Positions 1 to 8,980 of a stretch of DNA of 64,000 bases are shown piece after piece. The stretch comes from Paragemmobacter kunshanensis. GTDB taxonomy: Bacteria > Pseudomonadota > Alphaproteobacteria > Rhodobacterales > Rhodobacteraceae. The DNA lies in NCBI RefSeq assembly GCF_011059185.1, contig NZ_JAALFE010000002.1, forward strand, positions 124,001-188,000, written 5' to 3'. Every line of letters starts with the position of its first letter. Position 1 is the stretch's first letter. The notes beneath the pieces were generated by a model, which was not told where the DNA came from, did no database searches, and saw only the letters and a list, made by a program, of their open reading frames with translations. A program made the position numbers and the translations under genes.

Positions 1-255
1 GCGCCCGGCAGCCACGTCGATCCGTTCATAGGCAAGCACGCATTCCAGCATCGCCCCGGCATCAAGGGATGCAAGCCTGCCCTCGTAGCTGGCCGCGAAA
101 TCTGCACATGCCTTTTCAAGCCAGGCCATGTCACGTTTGAATTCGGCGCAATCGGGGCTGGAATAGAGATCGGACAGATCCCATTCCGGCAACTTTCCAA
201 GCCCGCCACCAGAGGCGTTCGCGTCATGGACGGGGCGGGGCAGGGGAAGCGTCAT
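1..255 (-). CDS. pepF: Oligoendopeptidase F (M3 family), N-terminal part only
   Basis: The first 85 codons of a minus-strand gene run off the left edge of the window. The start at 255 is an ATG preceded by a GAGG ribosome site. The stretch LPEWDLSDLY at residues 22-31 is the typical opening of M3-family oligoendopeptidase F proteins, cytoplasmic zinc peptidases that cut short peptides. The HExxH zinc motif lies beyond the window, so catalysis cannot be confirmed here. The assignment rests on this N-terminal signature alone. Confidence 0.75.
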   Translation of the reverse strand, partial: MTLPLPRPVHDANASGGGLGKLPEWDLSDLYSSPDCAEFKRDMAWLEKACADFAASYEGRLASLDAGAMLECVLAYERIDVAAGR

Positions 256-345
256 CTTGAACCTCGTTGCACATTGCTGCCTTCCATCTAGGGCTGGCAA
301 CCGGGAAGGTGCAAGGGACAGAGGCCCATTTTGCCGTGAAGCCTG

Positions 346-1944
346 TCACGCCTGCGCCCGGGCCAGCAACTGGCGCAGGTTCTCCATCGTGTCGATCTCG
401 GACAGGGGCTTGTCCTTTCGCCAGCGGATCATGCGCGGAAACCGCAGGGCGATCCCCGATTTGTGCCGCGGGCTTTCCTGAATGCCTTCGAAGCCGATCT
501 CGAACACCAGTTCCGGCGTGACGCGCCGGACGGGGCCAAAGCGTTCGAGGGTGTTCTTCTGAACCCAGCGGGTGATCTCAGCAAACTCTGCATCCGTCAG
601 CCCGGAATAGGCCTTTGCAAAGGGCACCAGGCTTTCTCCGTCACGCAGGGCGAAGGTGAAATCGGTGAAGAGATTGGCCCTTCGTCCGTGCCCCGCCTGC
701 GCATAGATCATCACGGCATCCACCGACCACGGATCCAGCTTCCATTTCCACCATTCGCCCCGTTTCCTGCCGTTATGATACGGGGATTGCACCTGCTTCA
801 GCATCACCCCTTCGGCGCGGAACTGGCGCGCGCTGCGGCGCAGATGATCAAGCTCTTCCCAATTGGAAAAGGGCAGGGCGGGCGAAATGCCCAAGGGCAA
901 GGTCGGGGACAAACCCGCGACAAGCGATTGAAGCCTTGCGCGACGCTCCATCAGGGGGGCGGTGCGGATATCCTTCCCCCCGGTCTCAAGCAGATCATAG
1001 GCGATGAACCGCGCCGGTGCTTCGGCCAGGATCCGCCGCGTCACGGATTTGCGCCCGATCCGCCGCTGCAGCGCGCTGAAGGCCATCGGCAAGTCTGCCT
1101 CGTGATCCCAGACCACCACCTCGCCATCCAGCGCCGTGCCAGAGGGCAGAAAGTCGGCAAGCATGGCGAATTCCGGGAAGCGGTCGGTGATCAGTTCTTC
1201 CCCCCGCGACCAAAGCGCAAGCAGACCATCGCGGTGGATCAGTTGGCCACGAATGCCATCCCATTTCCATTCGGCCGTCCACAGCGACGGCGCGCCCAGG
1301 ATTTCAGGCGTTTTTTCCAAACCTGAGGCCAAGGCAAAGGGATAGGGGCGGGTATCGGCGCGGGAATCCCCATCTCCGATCAGGTGGTCAAAGCTGGTGG
1401 CGGCTGGCGTCCAGTCGCCCATCAGCCGGTGGGCGAGCGTGCCCTCGTCCATTCCCGTGGCTTCGGCCAGGGCCCGCGTCACCAGGCCACGACTGACGCC
1501 GACGCGGAAGCCGCCGGTGATCAGTTTGTTGAAGACAAGCCTTTCCATCGGGCCAAGCCGATCCCAGGCATCAAGGATCGCTGCCTTGCGGTGATCATCG
1601 TCCATGCCGGACAGAGCAGCAAGTTCGCGCATGGCACTTGCCAAAGCCGGTGGATCAACCGCCTTGCCCGCGGGCAGGATCAGGGCGATGGTTTCGGCAA
1701 GGTCGCCCACCATCGCATAGCTTTCCTCGAACAGCCAAAGCGGCACCTGCGCCTTTTCGGCGGCCCACGCTCGCAACTCCGTGCTGCGGACGCTGCGCCT
1801 TGGCCGTTTGCCCGACAAAAGCGCGATCGCCCAGACGCGGTCTTCCCCGGGCGCGCTGCGAAGGTAGTCGGCAAGGGCCGCCACCTTGGCCGAGGTCTTT
1901 GTCGTGCCGTCGAGCGTGGCGAAGAGCGCGGCGAAGCGGTTCAT
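346..1944 (-). CDS. ATP-dependent DNA ligase (ligase/exonuclease pair type)
   Basis: This 532-residue protein has the three expected parts: an N-terminal DNA-binding region (about 1-200), an adenylation domain with nucleotidyl motif EWKWDGIRG (Lys227 takes the AMP), and a C-terminal OB fold. It seals DNA nicks with ATP and is additional to the NAD-dependent LigA expected elsewhere. Its ATG overlaps the stop of the upstream exonuclease gene by 4 bases, so the two are co-translated and probably act together in strand-break repair. In many bacteria a third partner, a DExH helicase, sits alongside; it is absent here, and the helicase at 8981 is of a different (SUV3) type. Confidence 0.92.
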   Translation of the reverse strand: MNRFAALFATLDGTTKTSAKVAALADYLRSAPGEDRVWAIALLSGKRPRRSVRSTELRAWAAEKAQVPLWLFEESYAMVGDLAETIALILPAGKAVDPPALASAMRELAALSGMDDDHRKAAILDAWDRLGPMERLVFNKLITGGFRVGVSRGLVTRALAEATGMDEGTLAHRLMGDWTPAATSFDHLIGDGDSRADTRPYPFALASGLEKTPEILGAPSLWTAEWKWDGIRGQLIHRDGLLALWSRGEELITDRFPEFAMLADFLPSGTALDGEVVVWDHEADLPMAFSALQRRIGRKSVTRRILAEAPARFIAYDLLETGGKDIRTAPLMERRARLQSLVAGLSPTLPLGISPALPFSNWEELDHLRRSARQFRAEGVMLKQVQSPYHNGRKRGEWWKWKLDPWSVDAVMIYAQAGHGRRANLFTDFTFALRDGESLVPFAKAYSGLTDAEFAEITRWVQKNTLERFGPVRRVTPELVFEIGFEGIQESPRHKSGIALRFPRMIRWRKDKPLSEIDTMENLRQLLARAQA

Positions 1945-2945
1945 TCGGCGGCCTCGGCCATGTCTTCCCCGAACTCGGTCGACACAATGCCTGCGTCATA
2001 GCCCTGCTCCGACAACCAGCGCCGAAACGGAACCGTGTAACCGTGGGTCACGAAGACCCGCTCGGCGCCGGTTTCCCGGATCGCGGAGACAAGCCCGCCC
2101 CAATCCGCGTGGTCCGAGACCACAAATCCGGTGCCAAGGCCCCGCCGTCGTTTCAACCCGCGAATGGCCATCCAGCCGCTGGCCATGGCGGCGTCGACCT
2201 CGCCGAACCGGCGCATCCAGGCAGCGCCAATGGCGGAAGGCGGCGCAATGACAAGCGCCCCCCGATTTGCCGCCAGGTCGATCCCCGGTGTGACCCGGAT
2301 TGTCGTGGGCAGGGGATAGCCTTGCTGTCGCAGGATTTCGGTCGTGTCCTCTACTGCGCCATGGGTCAGGATCGGCCCGATACCTCCGAGTCCTGACAGA
2401 ATCCGCTGCGCCTTGCCAAAACTGTAGGCCCCAATGACCGAGGTTCTGCCCGATGCGGCATTCCCTTGCCACCAATCCACGATGCCACGCATGACACTGT
2501 CCTGCGGTTGCCAGCGGAAGACGGGCAGGCCGAAGGTGCATTCCGAGATGAAGCAATGGCAGCGGACGGGCGTGAAGGCTTCGGCCAGACCGTCATTCTC
2601 GATCTTGTAGTCACCAGAGACGACCCAGACCTCTCCCCTGCGTTCGACACGGATCTGGGCCGAGCCGGGCACATGGCCTGCGGGATGAAAGGATACGGTC
2701 ACGCCGCCAATACGCAGCGACTCGCCAAAGGCGATGCCGCTTGCGTCGATCTGACCAAGACGGTGGCGGATCACCGGCAGGGCCTGATGGGTGGCAAGAT
2801 ACCGGCGATGGCCCCATCTGGCATGATCGGAATGACCATGCGTGATCAACGCATGATCCACGGGCCGCCATGGGTCGATATGGAATCCGCCATCCGGGCA
2901 GAAGATGCCCCTGTCGGTGAACGTCAGGACCGGATCTTGCGACAT
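1941..2945 (-). CDS. Ligase-associated DNA exonuclease (metallo-beta-lactamase fold)
   Basis: The 334-residue protein carries the HGHSDH motif at residues 36-41, the metal-binding signature of metallo-beta-lactamase/beta-CASP nucleases, and matches the ligase-associated exonuclease family in length and layout. It should trim DNA ends before the downstream ligase seals them. It is the first gene of a two-gene operon and overlaps the ligase start by 4 bases. The start at 2945 is an ATG. It faces away from the Anbu cluster across a 150-base gap in which no distinct element was recognised. Confidence 0.88.
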   Translation of the reverse strand: MSQDPVLTFTDRGIFCPDGGFHIDPWRPVDHALITHGHSDHARWGHRRYLATHQALPVIRHRLGQIDASGIAFGESLRIGGVTVSFHPAGHVPGSAQIRVERRGEVWVVSGDYKIENDGLAEAFTPVRCHCFISECTFGLPVFRWQPQDSVMRGIVDWWQGNAASGRTSVIGAYSFGKAQRILSGLGGIGPILTHGAVEDTTEILRQQGYPLPTTIRVTPGIDLAANRGALVIAPPSAIGAAWMRRFGEVDAAMASGWMAIRGLKRRRGLGTGFVVSDHADWGGLVSAIRETGAERVFVTHGYTVPFRRWLSEQGYDAGIVSTEFGEDMAEAAE

Positions 2946-3095
2946 GGCGAAAAGCTAGGGCGGGAATACCGCTGGGCGAGAGCGGCGATGTGCCCGTTTT
3001 TTGTGCAAATGCACATGCTGCACCCGTTGTTGCGAGATGAAAGGCTTCCCCCTTGCAAGGGGCGCTGATTAACTTGGCCCAAGCGCTGTGCGGGG

Positions 3096-4514
3096 GTGGT
3101 TGTGTCACAATACTTCAACGAGATGTATGACGGCGGCAAGGTGCGCATGCCTTATGCGCGGCTTGAGGACTGGATGAACGCCATGCCAGCCTCGCTGCGG
3201 ACCCTCAAGCAGGCCGAGGCCGAGGATCTTTTCCGCCGCATCGGCATCACCTTTGCCGTTTATGGCGAGGGCGGGGATCCCGACAGGCTTATCCCCTTCG
3301 ACATGTTCCCCCGCGTCTTTACCGCGTCGGAATGGGCAAGGCTTGAAAAGGGGATCAAGCAGCGGGCGCGGGCGTTGAACGCCTTTCTCGTCGATGTCTA
3401 TGGCCGTGGCGAAATCATTCGTGCGGGGCGGATTCCGTCAAGGCTCGTCTACCAGAACGAAGCGTTCGAGAAGGCCGTCGTCGGCATGAAGCCCCCGAAG
3501 GGCGTGTATTCCCATATCGTGGGGATCGATATCGTCCGCACCGGACCGGACGAGTTCTTTGTGCTGGAAGACAATTGCCGCACGCCGTCGGGCGTCAGCT
3601 ACATGTTGGAAAACCGCGAGATCATGATGCGGATGTTCCCGGACCTGTTCCGCGGCAACCGGATTGAACCTGTTGACCGTTACCCGGAAATCCTTCGGCG
3701 AACCCTGGCTTCCGTCGCGCCCCAGAAATGCACCAACGAGCCGACGATCGTTCTGCTGACCCCCGGGCATTTCAACAGCGCCTATTACGAACACAGCTTT
3801 CTCGCCGATCTGATGGGCATCGAACTGGTGGAAGGTCAGGATCTTTTCGTGGAGGGCGAGTTTGTCTGGATGCGGACAACCGAAGGCCCGAAGAAGGTGG
3901 ATGTTGTCTATCGCAGGATCGACGATGCCTTCATTGATCCGCTCTGCTTCCGCCCGGATTCCATGCTGGGCGTGCCAGGTTTGATGGATGTCTACCGTTC
4001 GGGTGGCGTGAGCATCTGTTCTGCTCCGGGGGCCGGGGTTGCGGATGACAAGGCCGTCTACACCTTCGTGCCCGAGATGGTGCGCTTCTATCTGGGCGAG
4101 GAACCGATCCTGCAGAATGTGCCGACCTGGCAATGCGGCAAGGAGGCGGACCTGCGCTATGTCCTCGACAACCTTTCGGAACTTGTCGTGAAGGAGGTGC
4201 ATGGATCGGGTGGCTACGGCATGCTGGTCGGTCCGAAATCGACGAAGGACCAGATCGAGTCCTTCCGCATGAAGATAAAGGCAGATCCGGGCAACTACAT
4301 CGCCCAGCCGACGCTGGCGCTTTCAACGACGCCCACCTTCGTTGCTGAAGGCGTGGCACCCCGCCATGTGGATCTGCGGCCCTATTGCCTCGTGGGTGAG
4401 GGTATCGAACTTGTGCCAGGCGCGCTGACGCGCGTCGCCCTGACGGAAGGATCGCTTGTCGTGAATTCCTCGCAGGGGGGTGGCGTCAAGGATACCTGGG
4501 TTCTGGCGGAGTGA
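3096..4514 (+). CDS. Circularly permuted ATP-grasp protein (DUF404/DUF407 type)
   Basis: About 472 residues with the sequence character of the circularly permuted ATP-grasp type 2 family, including the EDNCRTPSGVSYMLENRE stretch near residues 150-168 and the C-terminal NSSQGGGVKDTWVL. ATP-grasp enzymes join a carboxylate to an amine using ATP, often in peptide-like bonds; the substrate here is unknown. It heads the four-gene cluster with alpha-E, transglutaminase and Anbu, and the next gene begins 7 bases after its stop. The start is uncertain: GTG at 3096 and GTG at 3102 are both possible and neither has a strong ribosome site. Confidence 0.88.
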   Translation: MVVSQYFNEMYDGGKVRMPYARLEDWMNAMPASLRTLKQAEAEDLFRRIGITFAVYGEGGDPDRLIPFDMFPRVFTASEWARLEKGIKQRARALNAFLVDVYGRGEIIRAGRIPSRLVYQNEAFEKAVVGMKPPKGVYSHIVGIDIVRTGPDEFFVLEDNCRTPSGVSYMLENREIMMRMFPDLFRGNRIEPVDRYPEILRRTLASVAPQKCTNEPTIVLLTPGHFNSAYYEHSFLADLMGIELVEGQDLFVEGEFVWMRTTEGPKKVDVVYRRIDDAFIDPLCFRPDSMLGVPGLMDVYRSGGVSICSAPGAGVADDKAVYTFVPEMVRFYLGEEPILQNVPTWQCGKEADLRYVLDNLSELVVKEVHGSGGYGMLVGPKSTKDQIESFRMKIKADPGNYIAQPTLALSTTPTFVAEGVAPRHVDLRPYCLVGEGIELVPGALTRVALTEGSLVVNSSQGGGVKDTWVLAE

Positions 4515-4521
4515 GACAGTC

Positions 4522-5472
4522 ATGCTGAGCCGGACCGCAGACAATCTTTTCTGGATCGCCCGCTACATGGAACGGGCCGAAACCGCCGCGCGGTTGCTGG
4601 AGGTGGGATCGCGCATCGCGCTTTTGCCATCGGCCGCGGGCTATCGAAACGAATGGGATTCGCTGCTGCAGGCATCGGGCAATGCCGATGCCTTTGCCCG
4701 GAAATATGGCGATCCGGTGCAGCGCAACATCGAAAGCTTCCTGTTCTTCGATCGCGACAACCCATCCTCTGTTGCATCCTGCATCACGACGGCGCGCGAG
4801 AATGGGCGCATCGTCCGGACTGCCCTTACCACGCAGGTCTGGGATGCGCTGAACACGGCGTTTCAGGAACTTCGCCAACTGGAGCGGACACCACGCAGCG
4901 AACTTGAACTTTCGCGCCTGACCGAGTGGACGATGCGCCATGCGGCAATGGTGCGTGGCGCAATCGAGGCCACGCTTCTGCGCAACGATGGTTGGGATTT
5001 CCTGAACATCGGCTACAGTCTGGAACGCGCCGACAACACGGCGCGCCTGATGGACGTGAAATATTACGTGCTGTTGCCGCGCGTGGAATTCGTCGGGTCC
5101 GGCCTCGACAATTATCAGTGGACTACGCTGCTGCGTGCGATGTCGGCGCATCGGGCCTTTCATTGGGCCTATGGAGGCGAGGTGACGGCGGCGAAGATCG
5201 CGCATTTCCTGATCCTGAACCCGCAATGCCCGCGATCGCTGATCACCTGTGTCGAAGGCCTTTCTGCGCATCTGGATCGGCTGGCGCGTCTTTACGGGGC
5301 AACGACGGAAGCCCAGGCGCAGGCGCGGGGAATGCTTGTCGCACTAAGTGAAACGCGCGAGGACGACATCTTTGATGAAGGCCTGCATGATTTCCTGTCC
5401 CGCTTCATTCGCGAGACGGCGGCGCTGGGGTCGTTGATCCACGAAACCTATCTGAGCGGGGATATGCGCTGA
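4522..5472 (+). CDS. Alpha-E domain protein (DUF403)
   Basis: A 316-residue, mainly helical protein opening with MLSRTADNLFWIARYMERAE, the hallmark of the alpha-E family. I prefer the ATG at 4522 over an in-frame ATG at 4480 because the latter lies inside the ATP-grasp gene and the family starts at this motif. Biochemistry is not established; the family almost always sits beside the permuted ATP-grasp protein and a transglutaminase. Its stop TGA shares one base with the ATG of the following gene, so translation is coupled. Confidence 0.9.
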   Translation: MLSRTADNLFWIARYMERAETAARLLEVGSRIALLPSAAGYRNEWDSLLQASGNADAFARKYGDPVQRNIESFLFFDRDNPSSVASCITTARENGRIVRTALTTQVWDALNTAFQELRQLERTPRSELELSRLTEWTMRHAAMVRGAIEATLLRNDGWDFLNIGYSLERADNTARLMDVKYYVLLPRVEFVGSGLDNYQWTTLLRAMSAHRAFHWAYGGEVTAAKIAHFLILNPQCPRSLITCVEGLSAHLDRLARLYGATTEAQAQARGMLVALSETREDDIFDEGLHDFLSRFIRETAALGSLIHETYLSGDMR

Positions 5473-6281
5473 TGCTGCTGTCTGTCGATCATGTGACGCG
5501 CTACCGCTATGATCAACCGGTGCGCGCGGTGATGCAAAGCCACCGCCTGACACCATCGGCCTTTGATGGCCAGAAGGTGCGAAACTGGAAGGTCAGCGTG
5601 ACCGACGGGATCCCGGGCGGGGCATTTCGCGACGGCGCCGGGGACCGGGTGCAGGCCTGGACAGTGAAAGGTCCGGTCAGCGAGATCGAGGTGCATGTCG
5701 TGGGCACGGTGGAAACCCTTGATCTGGCAGGGGTTTTGCGCGGACACCGGGAGATGGTCCAACCCGAGGTCTATCTGGTGGATACCCTGCCGACCGAGGC
5801 GGATGCAGCCCTGGCGGCCCTTGCACAGACGGCGCTGGCCGAAGAGGGACCACTGGCCCGCGCCCATCGGCTTGCGGCTGTCGTGGCCGATGCCATCGCC
5901 TATCGACCCGGGGCCACCCATGCCCATACGACGGCGGCCGAGGCGCTGGCCCTTGGGGAAGGGGTCTGTCAGGACCATGCCCATGCCCTTATCGCCTGCG
6001 CCCGGGTGATCGGGCTGCCGGCGCGCTATGTCTCGGGCTATCTTTTTGCAACGGCAGACGGAGCCGCGCATGAGGCCGCGCATGCCTGGGCCGAAATCCA
6101 CGTGGCGGGCCTGGGTTGGGTGGGCTTTGATCCTGCAAATCGCTGCTGCCCGGATGAACGCTATATCCGGTTGGGATCGGGGCTTGATGCACAGGATGCG
6201 GCCCCCATTCGCGGGATCGCACGGGGTCTGGGCGTCGAAAGCCTTGACGTGACGGTTGCGGTCCAGAATTTGCAGCAATAG
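5472..6281 (+). CDS. Transglutaminase-like cysteine peptidase
   Basis: A 269-residue protein with a bacterial transglutaminase-like N-terminal domain (about 1-95) followed by the transglutaminase core. The Cys-His-Asp triad can be read as Cys166 in EGVCQDHAHA, His204 in EAAHAWAEI and Asp220 in VGFDP. Such domains usually cleave or ligate peptide or isopeptide bonds. With the neighbouring ATP-grasp, alpha-E and Anbu genes it forms a recurrent cluster that may make and break a peptide-like product. It overlaps the preceding stop by one base. Confidence 0.9.
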   Translation: MLLSVDHVTRYRYDQPVRAVMQSHRLTPSAFDGQKVRNWKVSVTDGIPGGAFRDGAGDRVQAWTVKGPVSEIEVHVVGTVETLDLAGVLRGHREMVQPEVYLVDTLPTEADAALAALAQTALAEEGPLARAHRLAAVVADAIAYRPGATHAHTTAAEALALGEGVCQDHAHALIACARVIGLPARYVSGYLFATADGAAHEAAHAWAEIHVAGLGWVGFDPANRCCPDERYIRLGSGLDAQDAAPIRGIARGLGVESLDVTVAVQNLQQ

Positions 6282-6308
6282 GGTCGTCGCGTTCAAGGGG
6301 AAGAAGAA

Positions 6309-7031
6309 ATGACCTATTGCGTGGGACTCATGCTGAATGAGGGAATGGTGCTGCTGTCGGATACCCGCACGAATGCGGGGCTCGACAATATTTCCACCTA
6401 TCGCAAGATGTTCCACTTCGAAGAGCCTGGCGAACGGGTCATCGCCATCATGACGGCAGGGAGCCTTTCGGTGACCCAGACGACCATCGCGCGGCTGCGC
6501 GAGGCGATCGAAGATCCGGAAGCGGACGAGACACAGTCGATCATGAAGGCCCCCACGATGCTGAAGGTGGCCGAGATCGTGGGCAACATGCTGGCCCGGG
6601 TTCGCGAGGATATCGACGAAAAACTGTCGGCGATGCAAGGGGTTACCGCATCGATGATTGTCGCGGGGCAGCGGCGGGGGGGGGCTATGCGGCTGTTCCT
6701 GATCTATCCCGAGGGCAATTTCATCGAGGCGACGGAAGACACGCCCTTCCTGCAGATCGGCGAGCACAAATACGGCAAGCCCATCCTTGACCGCGTGGTC
6801 AAGCCGTCGACCAGCCTGGCGGATGCCCAGAAGGCCGTGCTTCTGTCGATGGATTCCACATTGAGATCAAACCTTTCCGTGGGAATGCCGCTGGATCTGT
6901 GCGTGATCGAGCGGGATGCCTGCCGGGTATCCCATACCCGCCGGATCGAGGCCGGGGACGAGCAGTTCCGCGCCATGTCCGAGGCCTGGAGCCGGGCGCT
7001 GCGTGACGGATTCAGCCAGATAAACATCTGA
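6309..7031 (+). CDS. anbu: Anbu, ancestral-type bacterial proteasome beta subunit
   Basis: The protein (240 residues) begins Met-Thr, so removal of Met exposes Thr as the N-terminal nucleophile of the proteasome fold; the following VGLMLNEGMVLLSDTRTNAG matches the first strands and the Asp of Ntn hydrolases of the Anbu/HslV group. GGGGAAGAAGAA supplies a purine-rich ribosome site just before the ATG. No HslU-like ATPase is nearby. Known Anbu proteins form open, helical assemblies rather than closed barrels. The cluster context (ATP-grasp, alpha-E, transglutaminase) is the one described for this family; its physiological substrate remains unknown. Confidence 0.92.
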   Translation: MTYCVGLMLNEGMVLLSDTRTNAGLDNISTYRKMFHFEEPGERVIAIMTAGSLSVTQTTIARLREAIEDPEADETQSIMKAPTMLKVAEIVGNMLARVREDIDEKLSAMQGVTASMIVAGQRRGGAMRLFLIYPEGNFIEATEDTPFLQIGEHKYGKPILDRVVKPSTSLADAQKAVLLSMDSTLRSNLSVGMPLDLCVIERDACRVSHTRRIEAGDEQFRAMSEAWSRALRDGFSQINI

Positions 7032-7101
7032 AAATCGGTGCCGCGCGCGGTGCAGACGGCTGTGCAGCACATGGTATGCCCCGCGGCCAGCCTGAGACCG
7101 G

Positions 7102-8037
7102 TCAGCGATGGGCGGCGAACTGCGCGACTGCCGCATCGAAGAAGCGGCTGCGATGGGCGGGCGTTTCCATCGGCACTTCATGTTCCGCGCCCTGATAGAT
7201 GTCCAGCCGACCAGAGGCCCAACCGGCCATGCGCAGGTGGATCGGGGCGACATCCACCACCTTTTCCGCCGTCCCGAGGGCGGTGATGGCGGGGGTGGAG
7301 GGGGCGGGCAGGGCGGCCAGGGCACCGCATTCCCGAAGCGCCGCCCCCAACCAGCCGAGCGAGGGGCCACCAAGGGCCAGATCGGGCTGGGCGATGACCT
7401 GCCGGCGCATGTAATCCCACATCCCGGGATCCGTGGTCAGCACATTGCCCTGAAAGGGCGCGGCGAGGACATAGGTCTGCCCCCCGGTGCCGGGGGCATA
7501 GCGGTGAGACTGCCCGAAAGGCGCGGCCAGGCGGCCAAGGAGATGGGCGATGGGGCGCGACCATGCCGCCATGCTGATGCCCCACATCGGGGCCGAGAAG
7601 ACCGCCGAAGCAAAGGGCAGCCCGCGCATCAGGGACCGCAGCCCGATACAGCCGCCCATGGAATGCGAAAGGAGATGGAAGGGCCGGGGCAACCCTTCCT
7701 GCTCTGCAAGGCCGAGCAGCGCGTCGACATCGCGCTGGTATTCGTCGAACTGGCCGACATGGCCGATCAGGCGGTCGGCAAAGGCGCGGTCTGCGAGGCC
7801 CTGCCCGCGCCAATCCACCACCAGCGTGACATAGCCATGGGCCGCAAGCACGGTGGCAGCGCGGCCGTATTTTTCGATGTATTCCGTGCGCCCGGGAAAG
7901 AGAAAGACCGTGCCCCGCCCGCCATCGCCCCAGATCGCCGCGCGGATGCGCTTATCATCTGCCGTGCGCAACCAGAGCGCGCGCCCGCCCGATGGCCCCT
8001 CGGCGAGGTCTGCGAAAAGCGGCGCGGCACCCGTCAC
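7102..8037 (-). CDS. Alpha/beta hydrolase, lysophospholipase-like
   Basis: A 311-residue serine hydrolase with the nucleophile elbow SHSMGG (Ser126) and the VDWRGQGLADR stretch typical of monoacylglycerol lipase/lysophospholipase L2-like proteins. It probably hydrolyses an acyl ester in the cytoplasm; the true substrate cannot be read from sequence. Its start overlaps the stop of the upstream SCP2 gene by 4 bases, which suggests a lipid-related pair. It converges on the Anbu gene. Confidence 0.82.
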   Translation of the reverse strand: MTGAAPLFADLAEGPSGGRALWLRTADDKRIRAAIWGDGGRGTVFLFPGRTEYIEKYGRAATVLAAHGYVTLVVDWRGQGLADRAFADRLIGHVGQFDEYQRDVDALLGLAEQEGLPRPFHLLSHSMGGCIGLRSLMRGLPFASAVFSAPMWGISMAAWSRPIAHLLGRLAAPFGQSHRYAPGTGGQTYVLAAPFQGNVLTTDPGMWDYMRRQVIAQPDLALGGPSLGWLGAALRECGALAALPAPSTPAITALGTAEKVVDVAPIHLRMAGWASGRLDIYQGAEHEVPMETPAHRSRFFDAAVAQFAAHR

Positions 8038-8336
8038 GACAGGACGGAACCGAGCTTCATGGCAAGACCCATGGAGCCGTCCACCGAAAGCTTGCCGGTC
8101 ATGAAGGCCATGGTGGGGTTCATGTCGCCATCCAGAATCGCGCGGAAGGTTTCGGTCGAGGCGGTGAGGGTTACGTCAGCCTCTTCATCCCCGGCGCGGA
8201 CGCCGTTCGAATCCATCATGATCGCACCTTCGCCAGGGATCACGAATTTTGCCACGCCGTCGAAACCACCATTCAGCTTGGCGGACAGGGCGGTTACGGC
8301 TGCGTCGATCACGTCGCTCATTCTTACAGTCTCCAT
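8034..8336 (-). CDS. SCP2 sterol-carrier domain protein
   Basis: A 100-residue protein made of a single SCP2 domain, with the typical LNGGFDGVAKFVIPGEGAIM opening and the C-terminal LSVDGSMGLAMKLG motif. SCP2 domains bind lipids or acyl chains in a hydrophobic tunnel. It precedes and overlaps the alpha/beta hydrolase gene, consistent with presenting a lipid substrate to it, though this is inference. It diverges from the TPR gene. Confidence 0.88.
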   Translation of the reverse strand: METVRMSDVIDAAVTALSAKLNGGFDGVAKFVIPGEGAIMMDSNGVRAGDEEADVTLTASTETFRAILDGDMNPTMAFMTGKLSVDGSMGLAMKLGSVLS

Positions 8337-8394
8337 CGCTTGGTCGTGACCGCGGGAGGCTGGCCTTTCCGCGCGGTTGCGTTACCTTGGTTTT

Positions 8395-8967
8395 ATGAAA
8401 GCGCTTCGCCCGTTACACAATCATGTCGTTGCGGCACTCGTGCTGGTTTTCTGCGCGATGCTGGCTTTTGCGCGGCCAGTTGGTGCCCAGACGGCGGCGC
8501 TGGATGATCTTTTTGCGGAACTGAAGGAGTCGGATGCGCAGGGCGCATCGCGGATCGAGCGCGAGATCTGGAACGAATGGTCGAAATCGGGATCGCCCGC
8601 GATGGACCTGCTGTTGCAGCGCGGGCGGGATGCGATGGAATCAGGGGATGCGGCGGCGGCGATCGAGCATTTCACCGCGCTGACCGACCATGCGCCGGAT
8701 TTCGCCGAAGGCTGGAACGCGCGGGCGACGGCCTATTTCACGGTTGGCGAACTGGGGCCTTCGGTCAACGACATCGCGCGCACGCTGACATTGAACCCCC
8801 GGCATTTCGGGGCGCTGTCCGGCCTTGGCATGATCTTCGAGCAGTTGGAGCAGCCCGAGAAGGCGTTGGAGGCCTATCGGGCGGCGCTGGCTATACATCC
8901 CCATCTGCAGGGGGTAATCGAGTCGATAGAGCGACTGGAAGCAGACACCGCCGGGCAGGACCTGTAA
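8395..8967 (+). CDS. Tetratricopeptide-repeat protein, exported
   Basis: About 190 residues. A signal peptide is evident: a basic start, a hydrophobic stretch (VVAALVLVFCAMLAFA) and a VGAQ processing site. Two to three TPR units follow from roughly residue 75, for example AIEHFTALTDHAPDFAEGWN. I chose the ATG at 8395 over an in-frame TTG at 8377 because it starts directly with a canonical signal peptide. TPR proteins are protein-interaction scaffolds; no partner is identifiable here. It may be cotranscribed with the helicase 13 bases downstream. Confidence 0.8.
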   Translation: MKALRPLHNHVVAALVLVFCAMLAFARPVGAQTAALDDLFAELKESDAQGASRIEREIWNEWSKSGSPAMDLLLQRGRDAMESGDAAAAIEHFTALTDHAPDFAEGWNARATAYFTVGELGPSVNDIARTLTLNPRHFGALSGLGMIFEQLEQPEKALEAYRAALAIHPHLQGVIESIERLEADTAGQDL

Positions 8968-8980
8968 GGGCAGCAAGATC

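Noticed and set aside
8377-8394. TTG start extending the TPR protein by six codons.
   Set aside because: The ATG at 8395 directly starts a regular signal peptide.
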